Origin: JALHST01 sp038316335
GTDB lineage: Bacteria; Bacteroidota; Bacteroidia; Flavobacteriales; Flavobacteriaceae
Assembly (NCBI GenBank): GCA_038316335.1
Contig: JBBQAM010000018.1
Span: 5,781 to 69,780, forward strand
Direction: 5' to 3'
Length of the DNA stretch: 64,000 nt
A model generated the notes under the pieces. The model worked only from the letters and a program-made list of their open reading frames with translations, ran no database searches and was not told where the DNA came from. Each line of letters begins with the position of its first letter. Position 1 is the stretch's first letter. Positions 45,828 through 53,355 of this stretch are shown piece by piece. Both the position numbers and the translations under genes were made by a program.

Positions 45828-46607
45828 GTGGACCTGCAACTAAAAGACAAAGTAATAATAGTGACGGGCGGTTCCAAAGGTATCGGCAATGGAATCTGCA
45901 AAGTACTGGCCCAGGAAGGAGCAATTCCTGTAATTGTAGGTAGAAACGTAAAAAATATCGAAGATGCCGTACAGGAAATCGAAGTTACCGGCAAGAGGGC
46001 ATTTTATGCAATTGCCGAACTAACGGATCCCAATCAATGCGAAGCGGCGGTTCAAAAAACGTTGAATGAATTTGGTGTTATTGATGGCTTGGTCAACAAT
46101 GCCGGCGTAAACGATGGAATTGGTCTCGAGCTGGGTAACCATGTTGATTTTCTTGCATCGATCAATCGTAACCTCACTCATTATTACTTGATGGCACACC
46201 ATTGCCTCCCGGCCTTGAAACAAAGTAGAGGTGCTATTGTAAATATAGGGTCGAAGACGGCCGTAACAGGACAAGGAGGTACTTCCGGCTATGCTTCCGC
46301 CAATGGTGGACGCAATGCCTTGACACGTGAATGGGCCGTTGAATTGTTGCCTTATTCAATTCGTGTAAATTCAGTAATCGTGGCCGAATGTTTTACCCCA
46401 TTGTACGCGCGATGGATCGGTACATTTTCTGATCCGGAAAAAAAACTAAAAGAAATCACCGCAAAGATTCCCTTAGAAAATCGCATGACTACCGCCGAAG
46501 AAATTGCCAATATGGTAGTGTTCTTGTTGTCAGGAAGATCCAGTCATACCACGGGTCAATTGATTTATGTCGATGGAGGATATACGCATTTAGATCGTGC
46601 CTTATAA
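45828..46607 (+). CDS. SDR dehydrogenase, probably L-fucose dehydrogenase
   Basis: 259 residues, GTG start 11 bp after the hydrolase stop. TGGSKGIGNGI nucleotide loop, NNAGVND, and the segment TGQGGTSGYASANGG...LTREWAVELL resembles L-fucose dehydrogenases. The classical YxxxK reads YASAN, with Asn in place of the catalytic lysine; other residues may compensate or activity may be altered. It should oxidise L-fucose to its lactone, the first step of the cluster. Lactonase is not found in the window. Confidence 0.8.
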   Translation: MDLQLKDKVIIVTGGSKGIGNGICKVLAQEGAIPVIVGRNVKNIEDAVQEIEVTGKRAFYAIAELTDPNQCEAAVQKTLNEFGVIDGLVNNAGVNDGIGLELGNHVDFLASINRNLTHYYLMAHHCLPALKQSRGAIVNIGSKTAVTGQGGTSGYASANGGRNALTREWAVELLPYSIRVNSVIVAECFTPLYARWIGTFSDPEKKLKEITAKIPLENRMTTAEEIANMVVFLLSGRSSHTTGQLIYVDGGYTHLDRAL

Positions 46608-46622
46608 ATAGATACTACTTTG

Positions 46623-47945
46623 ATGAAAGAGAAACAAAAATACCCGGTCGTTTCAAAAAAAGTCCTACTTCCTTTTATACTAATTACTTCGCTCTTTGCA
46701 CTTTGGGGTTTCGCGAACGATATTACGAATCCGATGGTCTCTGCCTTTAAAAAAATCCTGGAATTAAATAACACCCAGGCATCTTGGGTACAGGCCGCTT
46801 TTTATGGCGGCTATTTTACAATGGCCTTACCAGCAGCCTTCGTCGTAAAAAAATACAGCTATAAGGTGGGCATCCTAGTCGGGCTAGCCCTTTACGCCCT
46901 AGGTGCCCTTTTGTTCTATCCGGCAGCCGCCATGGAAAACTACTATTTCTTTTTATTAGCGCTTTATGTTTTGACCTTTGGGTTGGCCTTTTTAGAAACT
47001 ACTGCTAACCCATTTATCCTATCAATGGGGGCCGAAGAAACGGCCACCCAGCGTTTGAACCTGGCACAGGCGTTCAATCCATTAGGGGCTTTATCAGGAT
47101 TGTTGGTGGCGCAAGTCTTTATCTTGGGAGCCTTAGGTTCCGATGATTTGGATGCCGAAGGAAATAGTATCTACGAAACCCTTGGAGCAACCGCCAAGGC
47201 TTCGATAAAAACCGCGGATCTCTTGGTTATCAGAAATCCATATGTCGGCTTGGGCATTTTTGTCATCTTTATGATGTTCCTTATTCTTCTTGTAAAAATA
47301 CCCGAAAACAGGAAGGAAGAGAATGTCGTGAGTATGTGGGATTCAATTCGCAGAATATTTAAAAAGGAACGATTTGTTGGCGGGGTCCTGGCACAACTGT
47401 TTTATATAGGGGCACAGATCATGTGTTGGACCTATATCTATCAATATGCAGAAAACCTAGGTATTGATAATGCACATGCCGTAGATTATGCCTATGCAGC
47501 ACTTGGAGTATTTTTGCTCGGGCGATTTTTATGTACCTATCTTTTGAGATTTATTAATTCTGGAAAGCTTTTGATGATTTTAGCCCTACTCGCAATTGCC
47601 TGTTGCGCCGGTACAATATTTATACAAGGTATTGGTGGACTTTACAGTCTGGTCCTAGTATCGTTTTGCATGTCATTGATGTTTCCTACCATTTACGGCA
47701 TTGCCCTAAACGGTTTGGGGGACGATGCCAAACCGGCTTCGGCATTCTTGGTCATGGCCATTGTCGGAGGTGCCTTTATGCCCGTATTGCAAGGATTGGT
47801 TTTGGATTTGGGGGGTACCGCATACGACGATGTACGAATCATGGGGGTGCCAGAAGTAAATTTCTCATTTGTGCTCCCCTTGATATGCTTTACAGTTGTT
47901 GCCCTTTACGGATACAGGGCATATAAAGTATATGATATTCTGTAA
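46623..47945 (+). CDS. fucP: L-fucose permease (MFS, FucP type)
   Basis: 440 residues, twelve hydrophobic helices. The N-terminal LWGFANDITNPMVSAFKKILELN and AFYGGYFTMALPAAF and the middle TANPFILSMGAEETATQRLNLAQAFNPLGAL are FucP signatures. It imports L-fucose with protons through the inner membrane and supplies the surrounding pathway. Track of alternative start: TTG one codon upstream; ATG 46623 is used. It starts 15 bp after the fucose dehydrogenase. Confidence 0.93.
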   Translation: MKEKQKYPVVSKKVLLPFILITSLFALWGFANDITNPMVSAFKKILELNNTQASWVQAAFYGGYFTMALPAAFVVKKYSYKVGILVGLALYALGALLFYPAAAMENYYFFLLALYVLTFGLAFLETTANPFILSMGAEETATQRLNLAQAFNPLGALSGLLVAQVFILGALGSDDLDAEGNSIYETLGATAKASIKTADLLVIRNPYVGLGIFVIFMMFLILLVKIPENRKEENVVSMWDSIRRIFKKERFVGGVLAQLFYIGAQIMCWTYIYQYAENLGIDNAHAVDYAYAALGVFLLGRFLCTYLLRFINSGKLLMILALLAIACCAGTIFIQGIGGLYSLVLVSFCMSLMFPTIYGIALNGLGDDAKPASAFLVMAIVGGAFMPVLQGLVLDLGGTAYDDVRIMGVPEVNFSFVLPLICFTVVALYGYRAYKVYDIL

Positions 47946-48010
47946 ACCTAGGTTTCAAGAATTAGGATACTGATAAAATATTTCTATAGAGCTTATAAAT
48001 CAAACGCGAC

Positions 48011-48664
48011 ATGGGAAGAATTGCAAATATTAAATTTAATGCCCAATACCCTTCAGTAGAAGATTTAAGGCGTCGCGCGAAAAAAAAGATCCCGAATTTT
48101 GCTTTTGAATATTTAGATGGTGGCTGCAATGAGGATATCAACCTCCATAAGAACACCTCCGAAATACATGATGTGGAGTTGTTGCCTTTTTATTTAAACA
48201 AACATACAGGTTCGGATATGCGTACAATGTTATTCGGACACACGTATGACGCACCTTTCGGTATTGCACCTATAGGCCTTCAGGGTTTAATGTGGCCCAA
48301 TTCCCCTGAATTACTTGCCAAAGCAGCATTTGAACATAATATTCCCTTTATTCTTAGCACCGTTTCTACAAGTAGTATCGAACGAATCGCTGAAATTACC
48401 GAAGGTCATGCTTGGTTTCAGGGGATCAATTGACCGTAATGATGGACAGTGGTATGCGCTCAGGTCCCGATATTGGCAGAACCTTGGCCAGCGGTGCCGA
48501 AATTGCTTTTTTGGGCCGCTCTTTTTGTATGGTGTTTCTGCCTTGGCTGATCAAGGTGGTGACCATACCATATCGCTTTTGAAAACACAATTGCAACAAG
48601 TCATGGATCAGATATGCTGCCAAAAGTTAAAGATTTTCCCAACCATTTGATACAGAACCAATGA
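48011..48664 (+). pseudogene. decayed FMN-dependent L-lactate dehydrogenase (lldD-like)
   Basis: Residues 1-138 of the alpha-hydroxyacid oxidase family are intact (VEDLRRRAKKKIPNFAFEYLDGG ... APFGIAPIGLQGL ... HAWFQ), but the frame stops at 48433. From 48430, in another frame, the C-terminal part resumes (MMDSGMRSGPDIGRTLASGA, then LGRSF). A further shift leads to YGVSALADQGGDHTISLLKTQLQQ, and one more to KVKDFPNHLIQNQ and a stop at 48664. About 150 central residues, including part of the active site, are missing. It would have oxidised the L-lactate made by the fucose pathway. Confidence 0.9.
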
Positions 48665-48699
48665 GTTGTGGAATGGGCCTCAAGGCACTGTTCTTCACA

Positions 48700-48821
48700 T
48701 TCGCCGTGAATCCCCCATGGTCATAATGGTGCTCTCGAATTCGACGCTCCAGATCGGCGCAGCTATGGCCAACATAAAAACGGTCAAGGTCTTTTGAATA
48801 TAGGATTTAGAAGGTACACAT
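48700..48821 (-). pseudogene. truncated GIY-YIG nuclease copy
   Basis: Same reading as the intact copies (MCTFYILYS, RFYVGHSC, RRIREHHYDHGGFTA) but codon 5 is TAA instead of TAC, and similarity ends abruptly at about 48700, losing the catalytic Glu half. It adjoins the decayed lldD gene. Confidence 0.85.
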
Positions 48822-48854
48822 ACAAAAAAAGCCACCCGTATAGATGACTTCCTG

Positions 48855-48907
48855 TGGGCAATGAGGGGCTCGAACCCCCGACCCTCCCGATTGTCATCGG
48901 GATGCTC
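48855..48907 (-). repeat. orphan tRNA 3' half with palindrome
   Basis: Carries GAGC, the palindrome TCCCGAT/ATCGGGA (48885-48902), the variable loop, T arm (GGTTCGAGCCC) and 3' acceptor strand of the tRNA-Val at 49612-49686, but no 5' half. 33 bp later comes the broken GIY-YIG copy. Confidence 0.85.
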
Positions 48908-48934
48908 CGAATCGCAACTTGCCATGCACACCGA

Positions 48935-49198
48935 TTACCCATCTGCCGGATCTTGGCGCTTTACCAATATTTCGACCTGCTTCCTGCTCTTCCAGGACTT
49001 TACCTGGCGTTCCCTGGCATAGGCCTCCGCCTTTGTAGTGTACTCCTCCCGATATACAAGTAGCCAATCCTTCGCCTTTGCGGTGAACCCGCCATGGCTA
49101 TAAAGATGCTCGCGAAGTCGGCGCCCCAGCTCGGCACAGCTATGGCCAACATAAAATCGGTCAAGGGTCTTGGAATATAGGATGTAGAAGGTACACAT
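48935..49198 (-). CDS. GIY-YIG nuclease family protein (copy A)
   Basis: 87 residues, a single GIY-YIG domain: FYILYS and FYVGHS (the GIY and YIG strands), catalytic Arg in GRRLREH, and catalytic Glu in EAYARERQ. An in-frame ATG at 49213 exists because this copy has eight T in the leader, but the other copies have seven and lose it, so MCTFYILYS at 49198 is the common start. It lies 34 bp after an orphan tRNA 3' half. Target and function unknown; it may cut DNA as a homing-type nuclease. Confidence 0.85.
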   Translation of the reverse strand: MCTFYILYSKTLDRFYVGHSCAELGRRLREHLYSHGGFTAKAKDWLLVYREEYTTKAEAYARERQVKSWKSRKQVEILVKRQDPADG

Positions 49199-49232
49199 AC
49201 AAAAAAAAGCCATCCGTATAGATGACTTCTTG

Positions 49233-49283
49233 TGGGCAATGAGGGGCTCGAACCCCCGACCCTCCCGATTGTCATCGGGATGC
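49233..49283 (-). repeat. orphan tRNA 3' half with palindrome
   Basis: Same content as the one at 48855, palindrome at 49263-49280 with loop GACA. It lies 379 bp from the 3' end of the intact tRNA. Just beyond it is a GC-rich run CCCCCGGCCCCCGGGC not seen in the other copies. Confidence 0.85.
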
Positions 49284-49314
49284 CCCCGGCCCCCGGGCTT
49301 GCTTGGGATACAGA

Positions 49315-49578
49315 CTATTCAAGGTCCTTTTTTACATTTTGGACCAGCTGCTCGATTCTCTTCCTGCTCTTCCAGGCCTTTACCTGGCGTTCCCTGACAT
49401 ACGCCTCCGCTTTGGTAGGATACTCCTCCCGGTACACCACTTTCCAATCCTTCGCCTTCGCCGTGAATCCCCCATGGTCATAATGGTGCTCTCGAATTCG
49501 ACGCCCCAGCTCGGCGCAGCTATGGCCAACATAAAAACGGTCAAGGTCTTTTGAATATAGGATGTAGAAGGTACACAT
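49315..49578 (-). CDS. GIY-YIG nuclease family protein (copy B)
   Basis: 87 residues, close to copy A: MCTFYILYSKDLDRFYVGHS, GRRIREHHYDHGGFTAKAKDW, EAYVRERQVKAWKSRK. All catalytic positions are intact. The start is 33 bp after the 3' end of tRNA-Val(UAC). The frame is open further upstream, through the tRNA gene as far as 49749, but that reading is an accident of the tRNA sequence. The first about 72 residues are best conserved between copies; the last 12 diverge. Confidence 0.87.
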   Translation of the reverse strand: MCTFYILYSKDLDRFYVGHSCAELGRRIREHHYDHGGFTAKAKDWKVVYREEYPTKAEAYVRERQVKAWKSRKRIEQLVQNVKKDLE

Positions 49579-49611
49579 ACAAAAAAAGCCATCCGTATAG
49601 ATGACTTCCTG

Positions 49612-49686
49612 TGGGCAATGAGGGGCTCGAACCCCCGACCCCCTCGGTGTAAACGAGGTGCTCTGAACCAACTGAGCTAATTGCCC
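49612..49686 (-). tRNA. tRNA-Val (anticodon TAC)
   Basis: 75 nt: acceptor GGGCAAT/ATTGCCC with discriminator A, D arm GCTCAGTTGGTTCAGAGC, anticodon stem CCTCG/CGAGG with loop TTTACAC, T arm GGGGG TTCGAGC CCCTC-like. The only intact tRNA in the array, followed by GIY-YIG copy B. Confidence 0.94.
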
Positions 49687-49711
49687 TAACTTATTTTTAT
49701 CCTCTGCCGAA

Positions 49712-49764
49712 CCGACCCTCCCGATTCTCATCGGGATGCTCTGAACCAACTGAGCTAATTGCCC
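49712..49764 (-). repeat. orphan tRNA 5' half with palindrome
   Basis: The first 26 nt match tRNA-Val exactly (GGGCAATTAGCTCAG...). The anticodon arm is replaced by TCCCGAT-GAGA-ATCGGGA (49719-49736), then GGGTCGG, where the T arm should begin but the sequence diverges. Its 5' end lies 78 bp from that of the intact tRNA. Confidence 0.85.
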
Positions 49765-49790
49765 TAACTTATTTTTATCCTATGCCGAAC

Positions 49791-49842
49791 CGTCCCTCCC
49801 GATTCTCATCGGGATGCTCTGAACCAACTGAGCTAATTGCTC
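49791..49842 (-). repeat. orphan tRNA 5' half with palindrome (outer copy)
   Basis: As the previous copy, 78 bp further out, with the acceptor start changed to GAGCAAT and palindrome at 49797-49814. The spacer between copies (GGTTCGGCA-AGGATAAAAATAAGTTA with one variable base) is also repeated. Confidence 0.82.
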
Positions 49843-49901
49843 ATAAAGGAGTGCAAATATAGAATAGTTTTAGATACGCCAAAAGAAAAACCAGATAAAT
49901 A

Positions 49902-51113
49902 TTATACCACCTCGGCGACAACAAAAGTACTTCCACCGATAAAAATAAAATCATCTTTTCCGGCATTTTTTAAAGCAGCATTATACCCTTGACGTACCGA
50001 GTTAAAAACGGTTCCCTTTAAACCATTTTCCTGAGCTTTCTCGAATACTATTTTGACATCCAATCCCCTGGGAATATTGGGCTTGGTAAAATAATAAGTG
50101 GCATTTTTTGGAAAGAGTGGTAAAATAGCATCCAGATTCTTTTCTTTTACAAAACCAAGAACGATATGCAAGGCATTATATTCTTCCTGCAGAATTTGTT
50201 GCAGCACATAAATCAAACCTTCCGCATTATGTGCCGTATCGCAAACAATTTTAGGTGATTCACCAAGTAGTTGCCATCTTCCCATCAACCCGGTATTTTC
50301 TACCACGTTTAAAAGCCCTGATTTTATATGTGTTTCCTTGATCTCAAAACCTGAAAGTTCTTCCAGTACGGCTAGGACACCTTTCATGTTTTTTGATTGA
50401 TAATTTCCCAGTAGCGATGTGGTAAATGTATTTTGAATGATTTTATCCGCAAATATAATTTTTGCATTATGCTCTTCGGCCAACAATCTAAAGGTAGCTG
50501 CTATTTCCTCTTGGTATTCACTGATAACGACGGGCGTATTATTTTTTATGATCCCCCCTTTTTCCCAAGCGATTTTTTCAAGTGTGTCACCTAAAATATC
50601 GACATGATCATAGCCTATATTGGTTATCAATGAAACCTCTGGTTCTAGGATATTTGTTGAATCGAGTCGGCCACCCAAACCTACCTCAACAATTGCAATG
50701 TCGATTTTTTTAAAGGCAAAGTAATCAAACGCCATGCCCACGGTCATTTCAAAAAATGAGAGTCCTTGTTGTTCTAAATAAGCATGATGATTTTTAATAA
50801 AATTTAGTACGAATTGTTTCTCAATAGGCTTCCCGTTGATCCGAATCCGTTCCCTAAAATCCTTTAAATGAGGAGATGTGTAAAGGCCGACGTTATAGCC
50901 TGCCTCCTGGAGGATCGATGCAAGCATATGACTACTCGAACCTTTCCCGTTGGTTCCGGCAACATGGATACTTTTGAACCTTTTTTCAGGATGACCAAGT
51001 AGCGTCGAAAAAGTTTGGATGTTATCAAGTTTGCCATTAAAGGCAGATTTACCCTTTTCTTGGTACATTGGAAGTTGATCGAACATCCAATCGAGCGTTT
51101 GCCTATAGGTCAC
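49902..51113 (-). CDS. folC: folylpolyglutamate synthase / dihydrofolate synthase
   Basis: 403 residues. Mur-ligase-like ATP loop HVAGTNGKGSSSHMLASIL, VEVGLGGRLDSTN and CDTAHNAEGL. It adds glutamate to dihydropteroate and folates. The GTG start at 51113 directly follows the tonB stop (TAAGTG) and gives the normal N-terminus MTYRQTLDWMFDQLPMYQ; there is no upstream ATG. Last gene of a minus-strand run from exbB. Confidence 0.94.
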   Translation of the reverse strand: MTYRQTLDWMFDQLPMYQEKGKSAFNGKLDNIQTFSTLLGHPEKRFKSIHVAGTNGKGSSSHMLASILQEAGYNVGLYTSPHLKDFRERIRINGKPIEKQFVLNFIKNHHAYLEQQGLSFFEMTVGMAFDYFAFKKIDIAIVEVGLGGRLDSTNILEPEVSLITNIGYDHVDILGDTLEKIAWEKGGIIKNNTPVVISEYQEEIAATFRLLAEEHNAKIIFADKIIQNTFTTSLLGNYQSKNMKGVLAVLEELSGFEIKETHIKSGLLNVVENTGLMGRWQLLGESPKIVCDTAHNAEGLIYVLQQILQEEYNALHIVLGFVKEKNLDAILPLFPKNATYYFTKPNIPRGLDVKIVFEKAQENGLKGTVFNSVRQGYNAALKNAGKDDFIFIGGSTFVVAEVV

Positions 51114-52055
51114 TTATTCCCCCAATTTGAAGTTGACTACAACAAAACCTACCTGTTGACTTGGGGCATTTGAATCAAGATTCCATTTATGTAGAAATGC
51201 CGTTTTTCTTGCAGGTTCCAAAAGACAAGGATTCGTATTGGTCGTGCCTTTTACACCAGGTGTCGCACTGACCACCGTGCCATTTCTGTCTACCACGATT
51301 TTAACTACTACCCGACCTTCTTCATTACATTCCTGTGGAACTTTACCTTTGCTCACCAACGACCTTCCGTTTAGCCCATAGCCCCCAGTACCACTTCCCG
51401 TCCCGGGACTGCCGTAATAACTTGTTGCATAGGGGTCGCCATCGGGTCGTCCTTTATCACCCGCTTGATTATCATCTCCCTCACTACCTGTTGCGGTGCC
51501 ATCCGATTTGTTCAGCCCACCCATTAGTTCATCTAACTTTTTCTTTTTAGCTTCTTGTTCGAGTCGCGCTTTTTCTTCAGCATCCTTCTTCTGTTGTGCT
51601 ACAATAGCAGCTTCCGCCTTAGCCTTTTTTTCTGCATCTGCTATCTTTTTCTTTGCCTCTTTAGCGGCATCATCGGCCTTTCGTTTGGCTTCATTGGCCT
51701 GTTTGATCTTGATGGCTTCTTCGTTTTCCTGAGTAAGCAACTTCTCTGCTGGCGCCTCCTTTACAACGACTTCCTCAGGTTCGGCTTTTTCTACCACTTC
51801 TTCTACCTTTTCAACTTCTTCCTGTTTCGTTGGTTCTTTTGGGGGTGTTTTTAAAGGTTCGGATCTGACCTTTTCTTTTGGCTGTACAGTACCACTGCCA
51901 AAATTGGTAGTACCAAAATTAACTGAGATACCGTTCTCGATAGGAGGATCCATATAGGTTAGTCCTATATAAAATAATATAAGTACCAGCACACTTAACA
52001 GTAGTGTTGTAAGTGTGAATGATTTTTTCTTGTGTCTCGTGTCTAGAAATGACAT
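51114..52055 (-). CDS. tonB: TonB-family protein
   Basis: 313 residues: membrane segment at about 15-33 (LTTLLLSVLVLILFYIGLTY), a Lys/Glu/Ala-rich helical rod at about 55-180 (many AKKKIADAEKKAKAEA-like heptads), a Gly-rich linker, and a C-terminal TonB/TolA-like domain (VVVKIVVDRNGTVVSATPGVK). It couples the ExbB-ExbD proton channel to the outer membrane. The ATG overlaps the exbD stop by one base. Confidence 0.9.
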   Translation of the reverse strand: MSFLDTRHKKKSFTLTTLLLSVLVLILFYIGLTYMDPPIENGISVNFGTTNFGSGTVQPKEKVRSEPLKTPPKEPTKQEEVEKVEEVVEKAEPEEVVVKEAPAEKLLTQENEEAIKIKQANEAKRKADDAAKEAKKKIADAEKKAKAEAAIVAQQKKDAEEKARLEQEAKKKKLDELMGGLNKSDGTATGSEGDDNQAGDKGRPDGDPYATSYYGSPGTGSGTGGYGLNGRSLVSKGKVPQECNEEGRVVVKIVVDRNGTVVSATPGVKGTTNTNPCLLEPARKTAFLHKWNLDSNAPSQQVGFVVVNFKLGE

Positions 52056-52441
52056 TAATTGGGTCGCACGGCAAGAATTACCTTATAATTATTCCTATTG
52101 GCAATGTCCATAACGTTAACCGCTTCTTTGATGGCAACGCTTTCCTCGGCCCTTAGGATAATGGTAGGTTTATCTTTACCTTCTAGTGCTTTTTTTAGTT
52201 CAATTTCAATATATTCTCCGTTTATTCTTTCATTGTTCACATAATACTGTAGATTCTTATCAATACTTACCGATACATTTTGCGTATTGGTTGATTTGCC
52301 TTTTGCCTTTGGCAATAACAAATCCAAGGCATTTGGTGAATTGGCCGTAAGCATGAAAAATATCAGTAACAGAAATACAATATCCGTCATTGATGACATG
52401 CTAAAATCTGGACTTACTTTATTTCTACCTTTTAATTTCAC
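52055..52441 (-). CDS. exbD: biopolymer transport protein ExbD
   Basis: 128 residues. One N-terminal membrane helix (SMTDIVFLLLIFFMLT) with the essential Asp in MTDIVFLLL, then a periplasmic domain. It forms the proton channel with the ExbB encoded 170 bp upstream and energises the TonB protein encoded directly downstream with a TAATG overlap. Confidence 0.92.
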   Translation of the reverse strand: MKLKGRNKVSPDFSMSSMTDIVFLLLIFFMLTANSPNALDLLLPKAKGKSTNTQNVSVSIDKNLQYYVNNERINGEYIEIELKKALEGKDKPTIILRAEESVAIKEAVNVMDIANRNNYKVILAVRPN

Positions 52442-52611
52442 TTTGTTCTATTTTGATTTTAGTGCTCGATCTTCTTGCTTTGAAAACTTGCTAATCTTGT
52501 TCAATGAATGTAAACTAGGAACTCGATGGACAACTGAATCTTCTTCTTGCCAAAAAGACCTACTATTTCTATATAGGGCGGCAATACGCCTAAACTAGTC
52601 TAGTTCTTTTT

Positions 52612-53304
52612 TTACAGCGGCTCGTTTAAGAGGTCCAAGAATTCGACGGCATTGGCCTCCATTTTATGTACTACCTTGTCTGTTCGGTTAACCAAATGAT
52701 TATAGCCCATGTAGGCAATTATGCCAACGATAAGACCTGCTACGGTAGTAGTCATGGCTGTGTAGATTCCCGAGGCCAAAGATCCCATTTCTGCTTGTCC
52801 TCCACTACTCGCCATTTCATGGAACGCCAAAATCATACCTATAACGGTTCCCAGGAACCCAATCATAGGTGCTGCACCAGCCACCGTGGCCAATACACTG
52901 ACGTTTTTCTCCAATTTGTAGACTTCGAGGGTCCCAGCGTTTTCTATGGCCGTGTTGATATCATCCAAGGGCTTACCAATACGGGAAACGCCTTTTTCAG
53001 TAAGTCTAGCGACAGGGGAATCCGTTTGGGCACATAACAATTTTGCCGCTTCGAGACGGCCACTGGTGACGTGATCCCGAATTTGGTTCATAAAATTCTT
53101 GTCGATTTTCGAGGCGGCATTTACGGCCAAAAGGCGTTCAAAATAGATATACAGTGCTACGGCCAACATAACGAATAAAACCAATATAATCACCATACCG
53201 GCCGCACCTCCGCTGAAAATCAAATCCATTACTGATAGGGTCTTTTCCTCGGATACCACATCTCCTAAACTTGGATCATTGGCAAGGTCTTGAATCATTA
53301 ACAT
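52612..53304 (-). CDS. exbB: MotA/TolQ/ExbB proton channel protein
   Basis: 230 residues, three membrane helices: one at about 30-52 and two in the C-terminal half (LATVAGAAPMIGFLGTVIGMI and TTTVAGLIVGIIAYMGYN). GTVIGMI and the conserved Thr/Ala-rich ASGIYTAMTTTVAGL are family signatures. Forms the stator with ExbD. A 170-bp gap to exbD shows no gene. Follows nhaD by 51 bp. Confidence 0.92.
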   Translation of the reverse strand: MLMIQDLANDPSLGDVVSEEKTLSVMDLIFSGGAAGMVIILVLFVMLAVALYIYFERLLAVNAASKIDKNFMNQIRDHVTSGRLEAAKLLCAQTDSPVARLTEKGVSRIGKPLDDINTAIENAGTLEVYKLEKNVSVLATVAGAAPMIGFLGTVIGMILAFHEMASSGGQAEMGSLASGIYTAMTTTVAGLIVGIIAYMGYNHLVNRTDKVVHKMEANAVEFLDLLNEPL

Positions 53305-53355
53305 ACGTTCTCTCTTGTTTTAATTTGCCTTATAAACGGTATTTTGTCGATTAAA

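Larger units (their letters stand above)
48700..49842 (-). mobile_element. tRNA-linked GIY-YIG nuclease array (candidate mobile element)
   Basis: Reading the minus strand: two orphan tRNA 5' halves (5' ends 78 bp apart), an intact tRNA-Val(UAC), a GIY-YIG gene, an orphan tRNA 3' half, a second GIY-YIG gene, a second orphan 3' half, and a truncated third GIY-YIG copy. The 3' halves repeat at 378-379 bp. 5' and 3' halves share about 31 nt around a palindrome that replaces the anticodon arm. The symmetry suggests nested or repeated insertion into a tRNA gene. No recombinase or transposase is encoded. Element status is inference. Confidence 0.5.

Noticed and set aside
49315..49749. A 144-codon version of GIY-YIG copy B starting upstream
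   Set aside because: Its first 57 codons are a reading through tRNA-Val(UAC) and part of an orphan half; copy A and the broken copy share only the MCTFYILYS start.
48700..49842. Repeated units considered as a CRISPR array
   Set aside because: The repeats are tRNA halves and nuclease genes with 78- and 378-bp periods; no short direct repeats with unique spacers and no cas genes.
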